A stretch of 64,000 nucleotides of DNA from Alteromonas sp. KUL106 (GTDB lineage: Bacteria > Pseudomonadota > Gammaproteobacteria > Enterobacterales > Alteromonadaceae). The notes under the pieces were generated by a model that made no database searches, had not been told where the DNA came from, and worked only from the letters and a program-made list of their open reading frames with translations. A program made the position numbers and the translations under genes. The DNA is taken from contig NZ_BLIG01000029.1 of the NCBI RefSeq assembly GCF_009811415.1, positions 1 through 64,000 of the forward strand, in the 5' to 3' direction. Positions within the stretch are counted from its first letter, which is position 1. Each line of letters begins with the position of its first letter. This document shows positions 56,811 to 64,000 of the stretch, piece by piece.

Positions 56811-57227
56811 TGTATTTGTCTCCAGAACAACGATAACTGTCGCGTCAGTTAATCCCAAGCGCTCAAACAGTGGTTGGGTCAAATGACGTATTACTATAAA
56901 TTAGAGGGCGCATTTTATACAGCAAAGGTAGGATCATTTCAATAAGAAAGTACAAAAAGGTTACTTTTACGTACTATTTTTGCACAAAATACCACCAGCA
57001 CTCATTTTTAACAGCCTATATTGTACTTTCCCCTTCGTCGTTAAGCTATGAATAAATACATGCATTACATTTTAAACGCACCTCGTATTATTTCACTTAA
57101 CCGACATCAAATCGTCATACTTTCTTCGTAAAGGTGTCATGTATATCCCTCAATCTAGAAGTTAGTTACTACCCCGCTAAATGCAACCCTCATTGTGTTT
57201 AGCGCTGCTGAATATGGCAAATGCAAC
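56811..57227. other. intergenic region between rpmB and a GT25 gene
   Basis: About 415 AT-rich bases. It holds the rpmB leader and promoter on the left. Nothing recognisable was found from 56950 to 57227 beyond the presumed promoter of the rightward gene. Confidence 0.6.
56914..56942 (-). promoter_or_regulatory. sigma-70 promoter of rpmB-rpmG
   Basis: On the minus strand: -35 TTGAAA, 17-base spacer, -10 TATAAA. Near-consensus spacing and hexamers, upstream of a highly expressed ribosomal operon. Confidence 0.75.
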
Positions 57228-57989
57228 ATGACCCCTGTCTACCTGATTAATTTAGATAGAAGTACCGATCGTTTAGCAAAATCGAAAGCGCAATTAGAGG
57301 CGCATCAATTGCATTATGAGCGCATTGCTGCTGTGTGCGGTCAATCTCTTTGTGAAGACGTGTATCTAAAGCACTATTGCCCCGATTTAAATAAAGCGCG
57401 TTACTACTATGATTTGACGCCTTCTCAGATTGGTTGCTTTTTGAGTCACCGCGAAGCGTGGAAACACATTGCAGAAGGAAATGCAGATTACGGTATTATT
57501 TTAGAGGACGATTTTCTTGTTATAGGAAATATCCAACGAGCACTGGCCAGTATTGATACGCTCACCATTGACTGGGATCTCATAAAACTTAGCGCCTACG
57601 CAAATAGAGAGAGGCCTATCGCTCATAGCTTTGAACTCAACGATGAGTTTAACTTAGTGGTGCATAAAAAGCCGATGAGTGGTGGCGCAGCAACTGCAAT
57701 TTCTAAGCGAGGAGCACAAAAACTGTACGCCTCTACCGCCAAATTCGGCAGACCCTGCGACACCGAAATTCAACATTTTTGGGAACACGGTATATCAGTG
57801 TTATCTCTCATGCCTTACCCTTTTTCTCAAGATACAACCTGCGCTAGCACCATTACTTGCGGCAAAAAGTCTAAAACGAACAGACGTCCTTTAAGCAGAA
57901 TTAAACAGCAATTTTATCAATATCTTAGAAATAAAAATGAAGTGAGTAAGCAACTGAGAACTTTAACTCTGCAGTTAGGCACAAGGTAG
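57228..57989 (+). CDS. glycosyltransferase family 25 (LPS biosynthesis)
   Basis: A 253-residue GT25-type protein from the ATG at 57228 (MTPVYLINLDRSTDRL); the open frame begins at 57195. Family features: VYLINLDRS opening, SQIGCFLSHREAWKHI near residue 73, IILEDDFL (DxD-like metal motif) near 98 and KPMSGGAATAISKRGAQKL near 155. These enzymes add galactose or related sugars to LPS or capsule. It lies 90 bases from the exopolysaccharide operon, separated by a terminator. Confidence 0.85.
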   Translation: MTPVYLINLDRSTDRLAKSKAQLEAHQLHYERIAAVCGQSLCEDVYLKHYCPDLNKARYYYDLTPSQIGCFLSHREAWKHIAEGNADYGIILEDDFLVIGNIQRALASIDTLTIDWDLIKLSAYANRERPIAHSFELNDEFNLVVHKKPMSGGAATAISKRGAQKLYASTAKFGRPCDTEIQHFWEHGISVLSLMPYPFSQDTTCASTITCGKKSKTNRRPLSRIKQQFYQYLRNKNEVSKQLRTLTLQLGTR

Positions 57990-58041
57990 CCAAATTTTAA
58001 GAACACACTGCCAGCAAAATCAAAAACGCGGCGACTGAAGT

Positions 58042-58080
58042 CCCCCAATAGTTGGACATTCCAATTACTGGGGGCTGTTT
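58042..58080. terminator. bidirectional terminator between GT25 gene and yjbH
   Basis: A 14-bp imperfect stem (58042-58055 with 58061-58074) with loop ACATT and five G-C pairs at the base, between converging genes. Confidence 0.75.
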
Positions 58081-58082
58081 AT

Positions 58083-60185
58083 TTAGTCGAAAAAGGGTGA
58101 CCTCGCCTCTGTCAGGTCTATTAAACGTGAGGGGCGACGCAGCAGCTGGCCACCATCACGAGAGATAGGCACCCAAGGGAACAAACCACGACCTTTCGAA
58201 GGTTCTAGCAAGAACAAATCCGTAGGAATGGAAATATAGAAGCCTTTGGTAAAACTACCTTCGCCGTACTCTTCGGAGGAGACATCCGTGAAAGCCGCGA
58301 ACGCGCCGACGATAATGCCACTGTCAAAGCGCTTGGCATAATCAATATTCACACCTTTATCTTTCGCCAAGAATTGACCTGCACTTACCGTAATTTGTGT
58401 ACCGTCTAAGAATTCTGGCTGCCAATACACGCTCGCGTGTCCGGTGATGGTATCGTAATCCTCTAAGCCTGTCTGACTGTAAGGATCACGCTGTTTTACG
58501 TAATTAATATCCAAGCCATATGCGACATTGCTATCGACAGGACGATACAATATTTCACTTCCCACACCGGCGAACATGGTTTCTAGGTAACCCGCATACG
58601 CCTGTACATAAATATCTTCAGCGATATTATCTTTGTAGTGCAAAAATGCCGTATCTAACCAGACATCGTTCTCAGATACGTATTCGCGAACCCGTGTACG
58701 CACACGAGGTAAGGATACGTCTTCGCCGTCTACCAAATAGTTAAACTTATCGAAGTTATCAAGAAGCGTGACTCGAGCACTGCTCATAACAGAGAAGTTT
58801 TCATTAAACGCATAACCGCCGTTTAAAAGAAGTCCCGTCTGATATAAAAAGAAATCTTCTGGGTTTCCAAATGACTGTGTGAAGAAGAAATCGGCGCCGT
58901 AAAATAGACCTGAAGTATTTTCAGGGTCGTATGCTTCTCTCACTTCTTTAGAGGGTGACGTTCTGACATAAGTCTCAGTAATATCTGCGTCCACCGACTC
59001 ATAACGGGCAGCAGAGATAAAGGCTTCGGCATCTATTTGCGTATCGACCATTGGAAGCCCACCGCGATTATCCACCACGTGATAGGTTTTAACGCTATCA
59101 GGAAGTTCTGAAGCGGCGACGCGGCCAACACGCTCAATCGCCTCTTCTTGATCGCGATATTTAAGCTGGGTGCCGTAAAAAGTAGCACTGTCTTCTTTAA
59201 TTTCAGCGTCCGATAAGATAAAGCCGCCGGCATTATATAAGTCGTTATAAAGTCGAGATTTATTGACGTCTTTCACATCAGAGGGCGCATTTCTGCCCAT
59301 TAAGTTTCGCGGGTCTTCATCGAACTTGATTTGCGACGCTGTATTCATGTTAAAGCGATAGGTGACACCAAAACCTATGGTGTTGCCCCGTTGATAGTTC
59401 AACGAGAAATCAAAGTCTTTGTATCGGTAAACCGCGCCCACATTCCAGCGAGAGTCTTGTTCTAAACGCCCCGCCCTGTCGCGAGAGTAATCGTTACCCT
59501 CAAACTCCAGTTTAAGCGTTAACGGCTCCCATGGTGTTTGATATTCTACGCCTCCAAAGAACGCGGTAGTGCCTTTGAAAAACTGATCGTAGTCTACCTT
59601 GCCACCACGACCTGAAAAGCCTCCAGGTCGTTCACAGAAGCTATCTTTAACCTCACAGAATGGGTTAGTGATGTCGTCAGCGGTGCCTAGGTAACCCCAA
59701 CCTAAACCTAAATGGAAATCGAACGGACCTACAGACTTACTGGCATTTACATATTCGCTTTCAAAAAAGCCGGTTCCACCGAAGTCTCTGAAGCCAACGC
59801 TGATATCAGGGAGGTAGTAACTCTCTTTCCATAACCTGAATTTAACGTCTAAACCCTTATCTTTAAGAGTTTGATCGCCACTGAATGACTCTACCTGACT
59901 GTAGAGTCGAGTACGGACGTCAGTATAACGGGCAGTCGCTTCCATCCAATCATACAGTTGAATGTTTACTGACCAAAAGCGGTATTCACCATTGTCCGTA
60001 TAGTTAATAGCCATTCCACCTTCATCGCGCATACGCGCTGTAGGCGTTTGTATCAAACCATTTCCGCCTTGCACCATTTGCGACGGTGTGACACGAATTT
60101 GAGTATCGGCGATAACAGGGGAAGAAAGCGCGCTTCCAATGACAAGCGCAAGTGTTTTTTTCTTAGATAGTAGTGGCGCACTCAT
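58083..60185 (-). CDS. yjbH: YjbH/GfcD family outer-membrane exopolysaccharide protein
   Basis: A 700-residue outer-membrane protein with a signal peptide (ALVIGSALSSPVIA). It opens with GGNGLIQTPTARMRDEGGMAINY, the hallmark of YjbH (DUF940). Long beta-barrel regions follow, and the C-terminus ends near RPSRLIDLTEARSPFFD. YjbH/GfcD proteins are thought to form outer-membrane channels for exopolysaccharide secretion. It overlaps the gfcC-like gene by 4 bases, last in the operon. Confidence 0.88.
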   Translation of the reverse strand: MSAPLLSKKKTLALVIGSALSSPVIADTQIRVTPSQMVQGGNGLIQTPTARMRDEGGMAINYTDNGEYRFWSVNIQLYDWMEATARYTDVRTRLYSQVESFSGDQTLKDKGLDVKFRLWKESYYLPDISVGFRDFGGTGFFESEYVNASKSVGPFDFHLGLGWGYLGTADDITNPFCEVKDSFCERPGGFSGRGGKVDYDQFFKGTTAFFGGVEYQTPWEPLTLKLEFEGNDYSRDRAGRLEQDSRWNVGAVYRYKDFDFSLNYQRGNTIGFGVTYRFNMNTASQIKFDEDPRNLMGRNAPSDVKDVNKSRLYNDLYNAGGFILSDAEIKEDSATFYGTQLKYRDQEEAIERVGRVAASELPDSVKTYHVVDNRGGLPMVDTQIDAEAFISAARYESVDADITETYVRTSPSKEVREAYDPENTSGLFYGADFFFTQSFGNPEDFFLYQTGLLLNGGYAFNENFSVMSSARVTLLDNFDKFNYLVDGEDVSLPRVRTRVREYVSENDVWLDTAFLHYKDNIAEDIYVQAYAGYLETMFAGVGSEILYRPVDSNVAYGLDINYVKQRDPYSQTGLEDYDTITGHASVYWQPEFLDGTQITVSAGQFLAKDKGVNIDYAKRFDSGIIVGAFAAFTDVSSEEYGEGSFTKGFYISIPTDLFLLEPSKGRGLFPWVPISRDGGQLLRRPSRLIDLTEARSPFFD

Positions 60186-60931
60186 TGAGGTAAAACCCTA
60201 TGTACTGCTAGCGCGGCGACGCGCTTATTTAATTGCTCAAGTTTATCGCTGAAAAGCTCTGATGAAATAGGCACATAAACCTGGCTACCCGGCATAATTT
60301 GGGCAAAGTCTATATTCCAGTAAGCAATTCCCTTTTCTTTAATGTTACCCATGGGATCAATCACATACACGTGACTTCTGTCAGCATCAACCGCCTTTTT
60401 AACAGTGTGTACTGCAGTGTAAACCGAAGTATCACTTTGATGTTGATAGGCACCGGGCTTAACTACCGCACCAGAGAAATGGACCACGTTAGGTCTGCCA
60501 TTTAAGCGAATCCAATATTTTCCCGGTTGAAACATTGGGTTATCTTCGAAAAATAACCGAGCGCGGTTATAAGAAATCGGCATATCAATACGGGTAGACA
60601 CGGTCCATGACGCAACTTGTTCATACAAATTTTTGAGTGCTGCATGGGTTTCGGAGTCTTCATCAAACTGAGTTAAAAGCGTTCTTATTTCAGATAAGGC
60701 GATTTCTTTCTGACGTTCAGCCTCAGGATTCGATAAATCAAACGCAGAGGCACTAGGCCAGTACCAATCGCCGTTGTCGGCTACAATCGACAGCGCGCTG
60801 GACAGTCTTATTGGTCTGTCAAATTGATACGTTTGCTTGTTGATCATGATGCTAACCATATTATCGTCAGCAAATAGTGAACCTGATGCGGTGATGCCTA
60901 ACGCAACAATGAGCGTAGAGATAAACTTCAT
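60182..60931 (-). CDS. yjbG: YjbG/GfcC-like capsule biosynthesis protein
   Basis: A 249-residue periplasmic protein with a signal peptide (TASGSLFA). GfcC family features: RLSSALSIVADNGDWYWPSASAF, the central helical segment and VVHFSGAVVKPGAYQ (beta-grasp, SLBB-like) near residue 155. It may work with the Wza-like export path. It overlaps both neighbours by 1-4 bases. Confidence 0.87.
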   Translation of the reverse strand: MKFISTLIVALGITASGSLFADDNMVSIMINKQTYQFDRPIRLSSALSIVADNGDWYWPSASAFDLSNPEAERQKEIALSEIRTLLTQFDEDSETHAALKNLYEQVASWTVSTRIDMPISYNRARLFFEDNPMFQPGKYWIRLNGRPNVVHFSGAVVKPGAYQHQSDTSVYTAVHTVKKAVDADRSHVYVIDPMGNIKEKGIAYWNIDFAQIMPGSQVYVPISSELFSDKLEQLNKRVAALAVHRVLPQ

Positions 60932-61620
60932 TATTGTGCCGCTCCCTGCTTACTCATTTCACGCACAATTCGGCTTAAGTAGACCATATCGTACTCGTCT
61001 CCTTCCGGACTAAACTGTTGCTTAGTGGCTAACAACGCTTTCGAATACTTATGCAAAAAATAGGTATTTTCCCATGACAAACCCACATCGATAAAAGGGG
61101 TGTATTCTGAAAATGATACATGCTCGACGACTTTTATCACTGGCACAGAAAAACCAAGGTATTCACGGGTTTCTTCTCCCTCAATTCTCCACGATGAATC
61201 GACAGGTATACCATAACCAATATTTGCTATGTCGACCTTGCGATCCCACTTGAACGGTAAAACGTTATCTGTCGCGAGCGGGTTATGCTGCAGGTTGCCC
61301 GTGTAATAAAGGTCGTTGTCTAAACCTTCTGTATTAACAATGATACCGTGGTGCATAGTGAAAATAACTCTATCACCGGATACCCATCTGTATTTATCGC
61401 CATCAATATGGGCTAGCGCAAGAGAGGCAGTGTCCCTTTCACCCGCTTTAATCTGCATAATATCAGCTTTACTGGCCGCAATTTCTTCAACAGTATAAGA
61501 AACACTTCGGTCTTTTAAAGCGAGTTTCAACGTATTGTAATAAGCAAGTGTGGTGGTTGAGCACCCTGAAAGAGAAAGACAAAGAAAGCCTAGAATGGCC
61601 ATAAGAATGTGTAGTTTCAT
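60931..61620 (-). CDS. yjbF: YjbF/GfcB-like lipoprotein
   Basis: A 229-residue lipoprotein: the lipobox LCLSLSGCS puts the lipid-modified Cys near residue 20. The DUF2886/YjbF pattern is visible: ATLALAHIDGDKYRWVS-type segment, IVNTEGLDNDLYY, and MVYLSR near the end. Probably an outer-membrane lipoprotein of the exopolysaccharide system. It overlaps the GfcC-like gene by one base; a hairpin lies between it and the upstream yjbE-like gene. Confidence 0.86.
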   Translation of the reverse strand: MKLHILMAILGFLCLSLSGCSTTTLAYYNTLKLALKDRSVSYTVEEIAASKADIMQIKAGERDTASLALAHIDGDKYRWVSGDRVIFTMHHGIIVNTEGLDNDLYYTGNLQHNPLATDNVLPFKWDRKVDIANIGYGIPVDSSWRIEGEETREYLGFSVPVIKVVEHVSFSEYTPFIDVGLSWENTYFLHKYSKALLATKQQFSPEGDEYDMVYLSRIVREMSKQGAAQ

Positions 61621-61670
61621 TGAAGTACGCCGACTAAAACTAAAAACAAATAATTTTGCTATATAAATAA

Positions 61671-61699
61671 AAAAAGCCGCTAAAAAAAGCGGCTTTTTC
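61671..61699 (-). terminator. hairpin between yjbE-like and yjbF-like genes
   Basis: Perfect stem AAAAAGCCGCT/AGCGGCTTTTT with a short A-rich loop. It looks like a full terminator on either strand, inside an operon, so it may act as an attenuator limiting expression of the downstream genes. Confidence 0.82.
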
Positions 61700-61713
61700 G
61701 AATACTCTTAAAT

Positions 61714-62067
61714 TTACTGTACGGTCGGTGCGTAAGTAAAAGTAACAGGCACAGTAATTGTTTTAGTTACAGTGCTAGTACCAGAAGTAGTAACAGTAAC
61801 TGTGTTAGTTGTACCAACACATACGCCGTCTACCAACGGATCGTCGCCTTCACAAGTAGGTTGACCTGGAGTAGTACCACCATTTCCTGGTGCATCAGCA
61901 GAGTTGTTGTTGGCAACACCCGCGATAATACCCGCAGCAACAACTGTAGTAGCAATTACACCACCACTAACGCCACCAATTCCTGAAGTACCACCTTCGT
62001 TATCTTGTGCGTTAACACCCGCTACCATTGTTGCAGCTGCAAACAATGCAATAATTGACTTCTTCAT
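61714..62067 (-). CDS. yjbE: YjbE/GfcA-like small exported protein
   Basis: A 117-residue exported protein: signal peptide MKKSIIALFAAATMVAGVNAQ, a Gly/Val/Ala-rich segment (GVIATTVVAAGIIAGVA), then a low-complexity Gly/Pro/Thr tail and a Thr-rich end. The GfcA/YjbE group has this signal-peptide plus hydrophobic-Gly layout, often with a Thr-rich tail. It is the first gene of yjbEFGH. The two cysteines (CEGDDPLVDGVC) may pair. Confidence 0.75.
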   Translation of the reverse strand: MKKSIIALFAAATMVAGVNAQDNEGGTSGIGGVSGGVIATTVVAAGIIAGVANNNSADAPGNGGTTPGQPTCEGDDPLVDGVCVGTTNTVTVTTSGTSTVTKTITVPVTFTYAPTVQ

Positions 62068-62159
62068 AACAGTCCTTTAATAAAATTACCCACTGAATCC
62101 TATGCTAAATCATTTTCAATGATTTGACTAGATTATAATCGACAAATGACCTAGGTTTC

Positions 62160-62837
62160 TTATGTTAGCAAGCCTCTTTGCGCAAATGAAATAGTTTCTT
62201 TGTCTCCAACCACAAAATGATCGAGCACGGGCACGTCGATCGATGCCATGGCATTTTTGATCTCTGTCGTTAAACGAATGTCTGCATGACTAGGCTCTGC
62301 AACGCCTGATGGGTGATTATGCACAAGAATGATCGCGGCCGCGTTATCGATCATAACTTGTTTGATCAATTCTCTTGGGTACACCGCAGCACTGTTGATC
62401 GTGCCGTTAAACATAGTTCGAAATGCAATGAGTTGATGCTGACTATCCAACATCAAAAGTGCAAACTTTTCCCGCTCGCAATCTCTTAATTTAGCCTGCA
62501 GGTAGCGCTTTGTGTCATCCACATTGTTGAACACGTCCTGCCGATTAAGCTTTATTTCTAAATTGCGTTTATATATTTCAAACCCTGCTTGAAATTGCGC
62601 ATATTTACACGGCCCAACACCTGTTATCTTCGAAAATTTTTCTTCTGACGCAGTTGCCACGCCGCGTAAGCACCCAAGTTCATGCAATAGCTCATGGGCC
62701 ACAGCAACGGCACTCTTTCCCTTTACGCCTTTTCCTAACAATACGGCAATGAGTTCTGCGTCACTCAAACTTTCTGCACCATGCTGTAATAACTTTTCTC
62801 TCGGCCTTTCACTTTTTGGCCACACTTTTATCGACAT
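62160..62837 (-). CDS. radC: RadC family JAMM metalloprotein
   Basis: A 225-residue RadC protein from the ATG at 62837 (MSIKVWPKSERPREKLL). The N-terminal UPF0758 helical domain includes LSDAELIAVLLGKGVKG and TGVGPCKYAQFQA (HhH-like). The JAMM zinc motif is HNHPSGVAEPSHAD near residue 173. Despite the name its role in repair is unproven. It sits next to coaBC in opposite orientation, as in many gammaproteobacteria. Confidence 0.92.
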   Translation of the reverse strand: MSIKVWPKSERPREKLLQHGAESLSDAELIAVLLGKGVKGKSAVAVAHELLHELGCLRGVATASEEKFSKITGVGPCKYAQFQAGFEIYKRNLEIKLNRQDVFNNVDDTKRYLQAKLRDCEREKFALLMLDSQHQLIAFRTMFNGTINSAAVYPRELIKQVMIDNAAAIILVHNHPSGVAEPSHADIRLTTEIKNAMASIDVPVLDHFVVGDKETISFAQRGLLT

Positions 62838-63044
62838 GCTCTTGGTCCACCTGCTCAATGAAATTGAGTTTATAGATGAATACCAACGTGTTGACGACTG
62901 TATTAAGGGTCTGTTTCTCCCCTTACATATAGCGATACGCAACAAAATAAATACTCAGGTTTTGCTACATCGACTTTTGTTCAGCTACCCGATTTTTTGT
63001 CTCCATGGTAGGCTAACAATAATTTCGAGATTTTATGTGCTTAT

Positions 63045-64000
63045 ATGTCTATTGCTAACAAAAACATTTTGCTGGGTGTGACAGGCGGAATCGCTGCCTA
63101 TAAAGCGCCTGATTTGGTGAGAAAGCTTACCGCGCTAGGCGCTAATGTTCGTGTGGTAGTGACAGACTCTGCCGCAGAATTTGTAAGCCCTTTGTCATTA
63201 CAGGCTGTATCGGGAAACCCTGTCCATCAGCATTTATTAGACCCTGCAGCGGAAGCCGCCATGGGGCACATAGAGCTTGCTAAATGGGCCGACATTTTAC
63301 TTATTGCGCCGGCAACCGCTAACACATTAGCGAAGCTCGCTCACGGCATGGCCGACGACCTACTCACGACGTTGTACTTGGCAACAACGGCAACACTATA
63401 CATAGCACCGGCTATGAACCAGCAAATGTGGAAAGCGGTTGCTACACAGCGCAATATTTCCTATTTAAAAGAGCATGGTGTTACGTTCATAGGTCCAGCG
63501 AGTGGTGAGCAGGCATGTGGAGATGTAGGCTCTGGACGAATGGTTGAACCCGTCGATATCGCAGAACAATTAAACCGCGAGAAGGACAGTACATCGCAAC
63601 GCTCTCCAGCGCTACAAAGTTTAGCGGGTAAAAATGTGATGGTCACCGCAGGGCCAACCAGAGAGCCCTTAGACCCGGTGCGTTATATTTCAAACCATAG
63701 TTCTGGCAAGATGGGGTTTGCTATTGCGAAAGCAGCGGCATCAGCCGGTGCTAACGTCACATTGATTGCAGGCCCAGTATCTCTTGCTACACCTGCCAAC
63801 TGCGCTCGCGTTGATGTAGTGACAGCCGATGAGATGCTTTTAGCGTGCGAAAAGCGAGTTTCTTCAACAGATGTCTTTATTAGTACGGCAGCCGTTGCTG
63901 ATTATAAAGCGGCAGCCATTGCAGATAATAAAATCAAAAAAACAGGTGATGAGTTAACACTTACTTTTGTTAAAAACCCTGATATTCTAGCAAGCATATC
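63045..64000 (+). CDS. coaBC: phosphopantothenoylcysteine decarboxylase / phosphopantothenate-cysteine ligase, N-terminal part
   Basis: A gene cut by the right window edge; 318 residues are visible from the ATG at 63045. The CoaC part has the flavin-binding LLGVTGGIAAYK motif, HIELAKWADILLIAPATANT near residue 75 and the catalytic APAMNQQMW near 120. The CoaB part begins MVTAGPTREPLDPVRYISNHSSGKMG near residue 198 and continues to ISTAAVADYK. The bifunctional enzyme makes 4'-phosphopantetheine for CoA. CoaD is also in the window. Confidence 0.95.
   Translation, partial: MSIANKNILLGVTGGIAAYKAPDLVRKLTALGANVRVVVTDSAAEFVSPLSLQAVSGNPVHQHLLDPAAEAAMGHIELAKWADILLIAPATANTLAKLAHGMADDLLTTLYLATTATLYIAPAMNQQMWKAVATQRNISYLKEHGVTFIGPASGEQACGDVGSGRMVEPVDIAEQLNREKDSTSQRSPALQSLAGKNVMVTAGPTREPLDPVRYISNHSSGKMGFAIAKAAASAGANVTLIAGPVSLATPANCARVDVVTADEMLLACEKRVSSTDVFISTAAVADYKAAAIADNKIKKTGDELTLTFVKNPDILASI

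Overview
This is a chromosomal window from a Gram-negative gammaproteobacterium, most likely Alteromonas or a close relative in the Alteromonadaceae. The evidence is the housekeeping set (coaBC, radC, rpmBG, mutM, coaD, rep, ubiC-ubiA, glpG, glpE-tdh-kbl), large TonB-dependent receptors, a YjbEFGH/Gfc exopolysaccharide operon and several c-di-GMP proteins. The assignment comes from gene content, not from a database match.

Layout. 1-5.3 kb: ycjF (cut by the window edge) and ycjX, a metallo-beta-lactamase-fold hydrolase, and a LysR regulator divergent from an acyl-CoA dehydrogenase. 5.3-14.6 kb: two TonB-dependent receptors, the second with a Fur-box-like site, enclosing an amidohydrolase and a nitric-oxide sensing pair (H-NOX plus a histidine kinase with an HNOBA-like sensor region). 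14.7-18.0 kb: accessory genes, namely a methyltransferase-HNH fusion, a membrane-anchored zinc metalloprotease and a small secreted protein.

18.05-26.50 kb: an integrated element of about 8.5 kb. It is bounded by a 25-bp tRNA-derived direct repeat (one mismatch) and by an internal 23-bp perfect repeat near each end. It carries a tyrosine integrase, a papain-like peptidase, unknown genes, three 20-bp iterons, an AlpA-type regulator, a gpA-type HUH replication protein, and a Septu-like ATPase/HNH defence pair. No capsid, terminase or tail gene is present. To its right are tRNA 3'-end remnants, a decayed duplicate of a gene end, and a zinc-finger HNH-like protein with an altered active site.

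27.9-31.5 kb: a sulfur module in which an Rrf2 regulator lies between persulfide dioxygenase, DUF442 and TauE genes on one side and two half-size YeeE/YedE proteins on the other. 31.8-35.7 kb: NhaC antiporter, a HipBA-like pair with an inverted-repeat operator, and tRNA-Arg(CCG). 36-44 kb: cytochrome c5, a GAF-GGDEF-EAL protein with a degenerate EAL domain, Rep helicase, UbiK, a HigB/HigA-like toxin-antitoxin pair, UbiA and UbiC. 44-54.3 kb: FliL-like protein, GlpG, GlpE-Tdh-Kbl, a three-gene operon (small periplasmic binding protein, outer-membrane protein, GGDEF-EAL sensor), a glycosyltransferase and KdkA. 54.4-64 kb: CoaD, MutM, ribosomal proteins L33 and L28, a GT25 enzyme, the YjbEFGH/Gfc operon, RadC and the start of CoaBC.

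The most notable points are the compact rolling-circle-type element carrying a Septu-like system, with candidate replication sites, and the methyltransferase-HNH fusion next to it.
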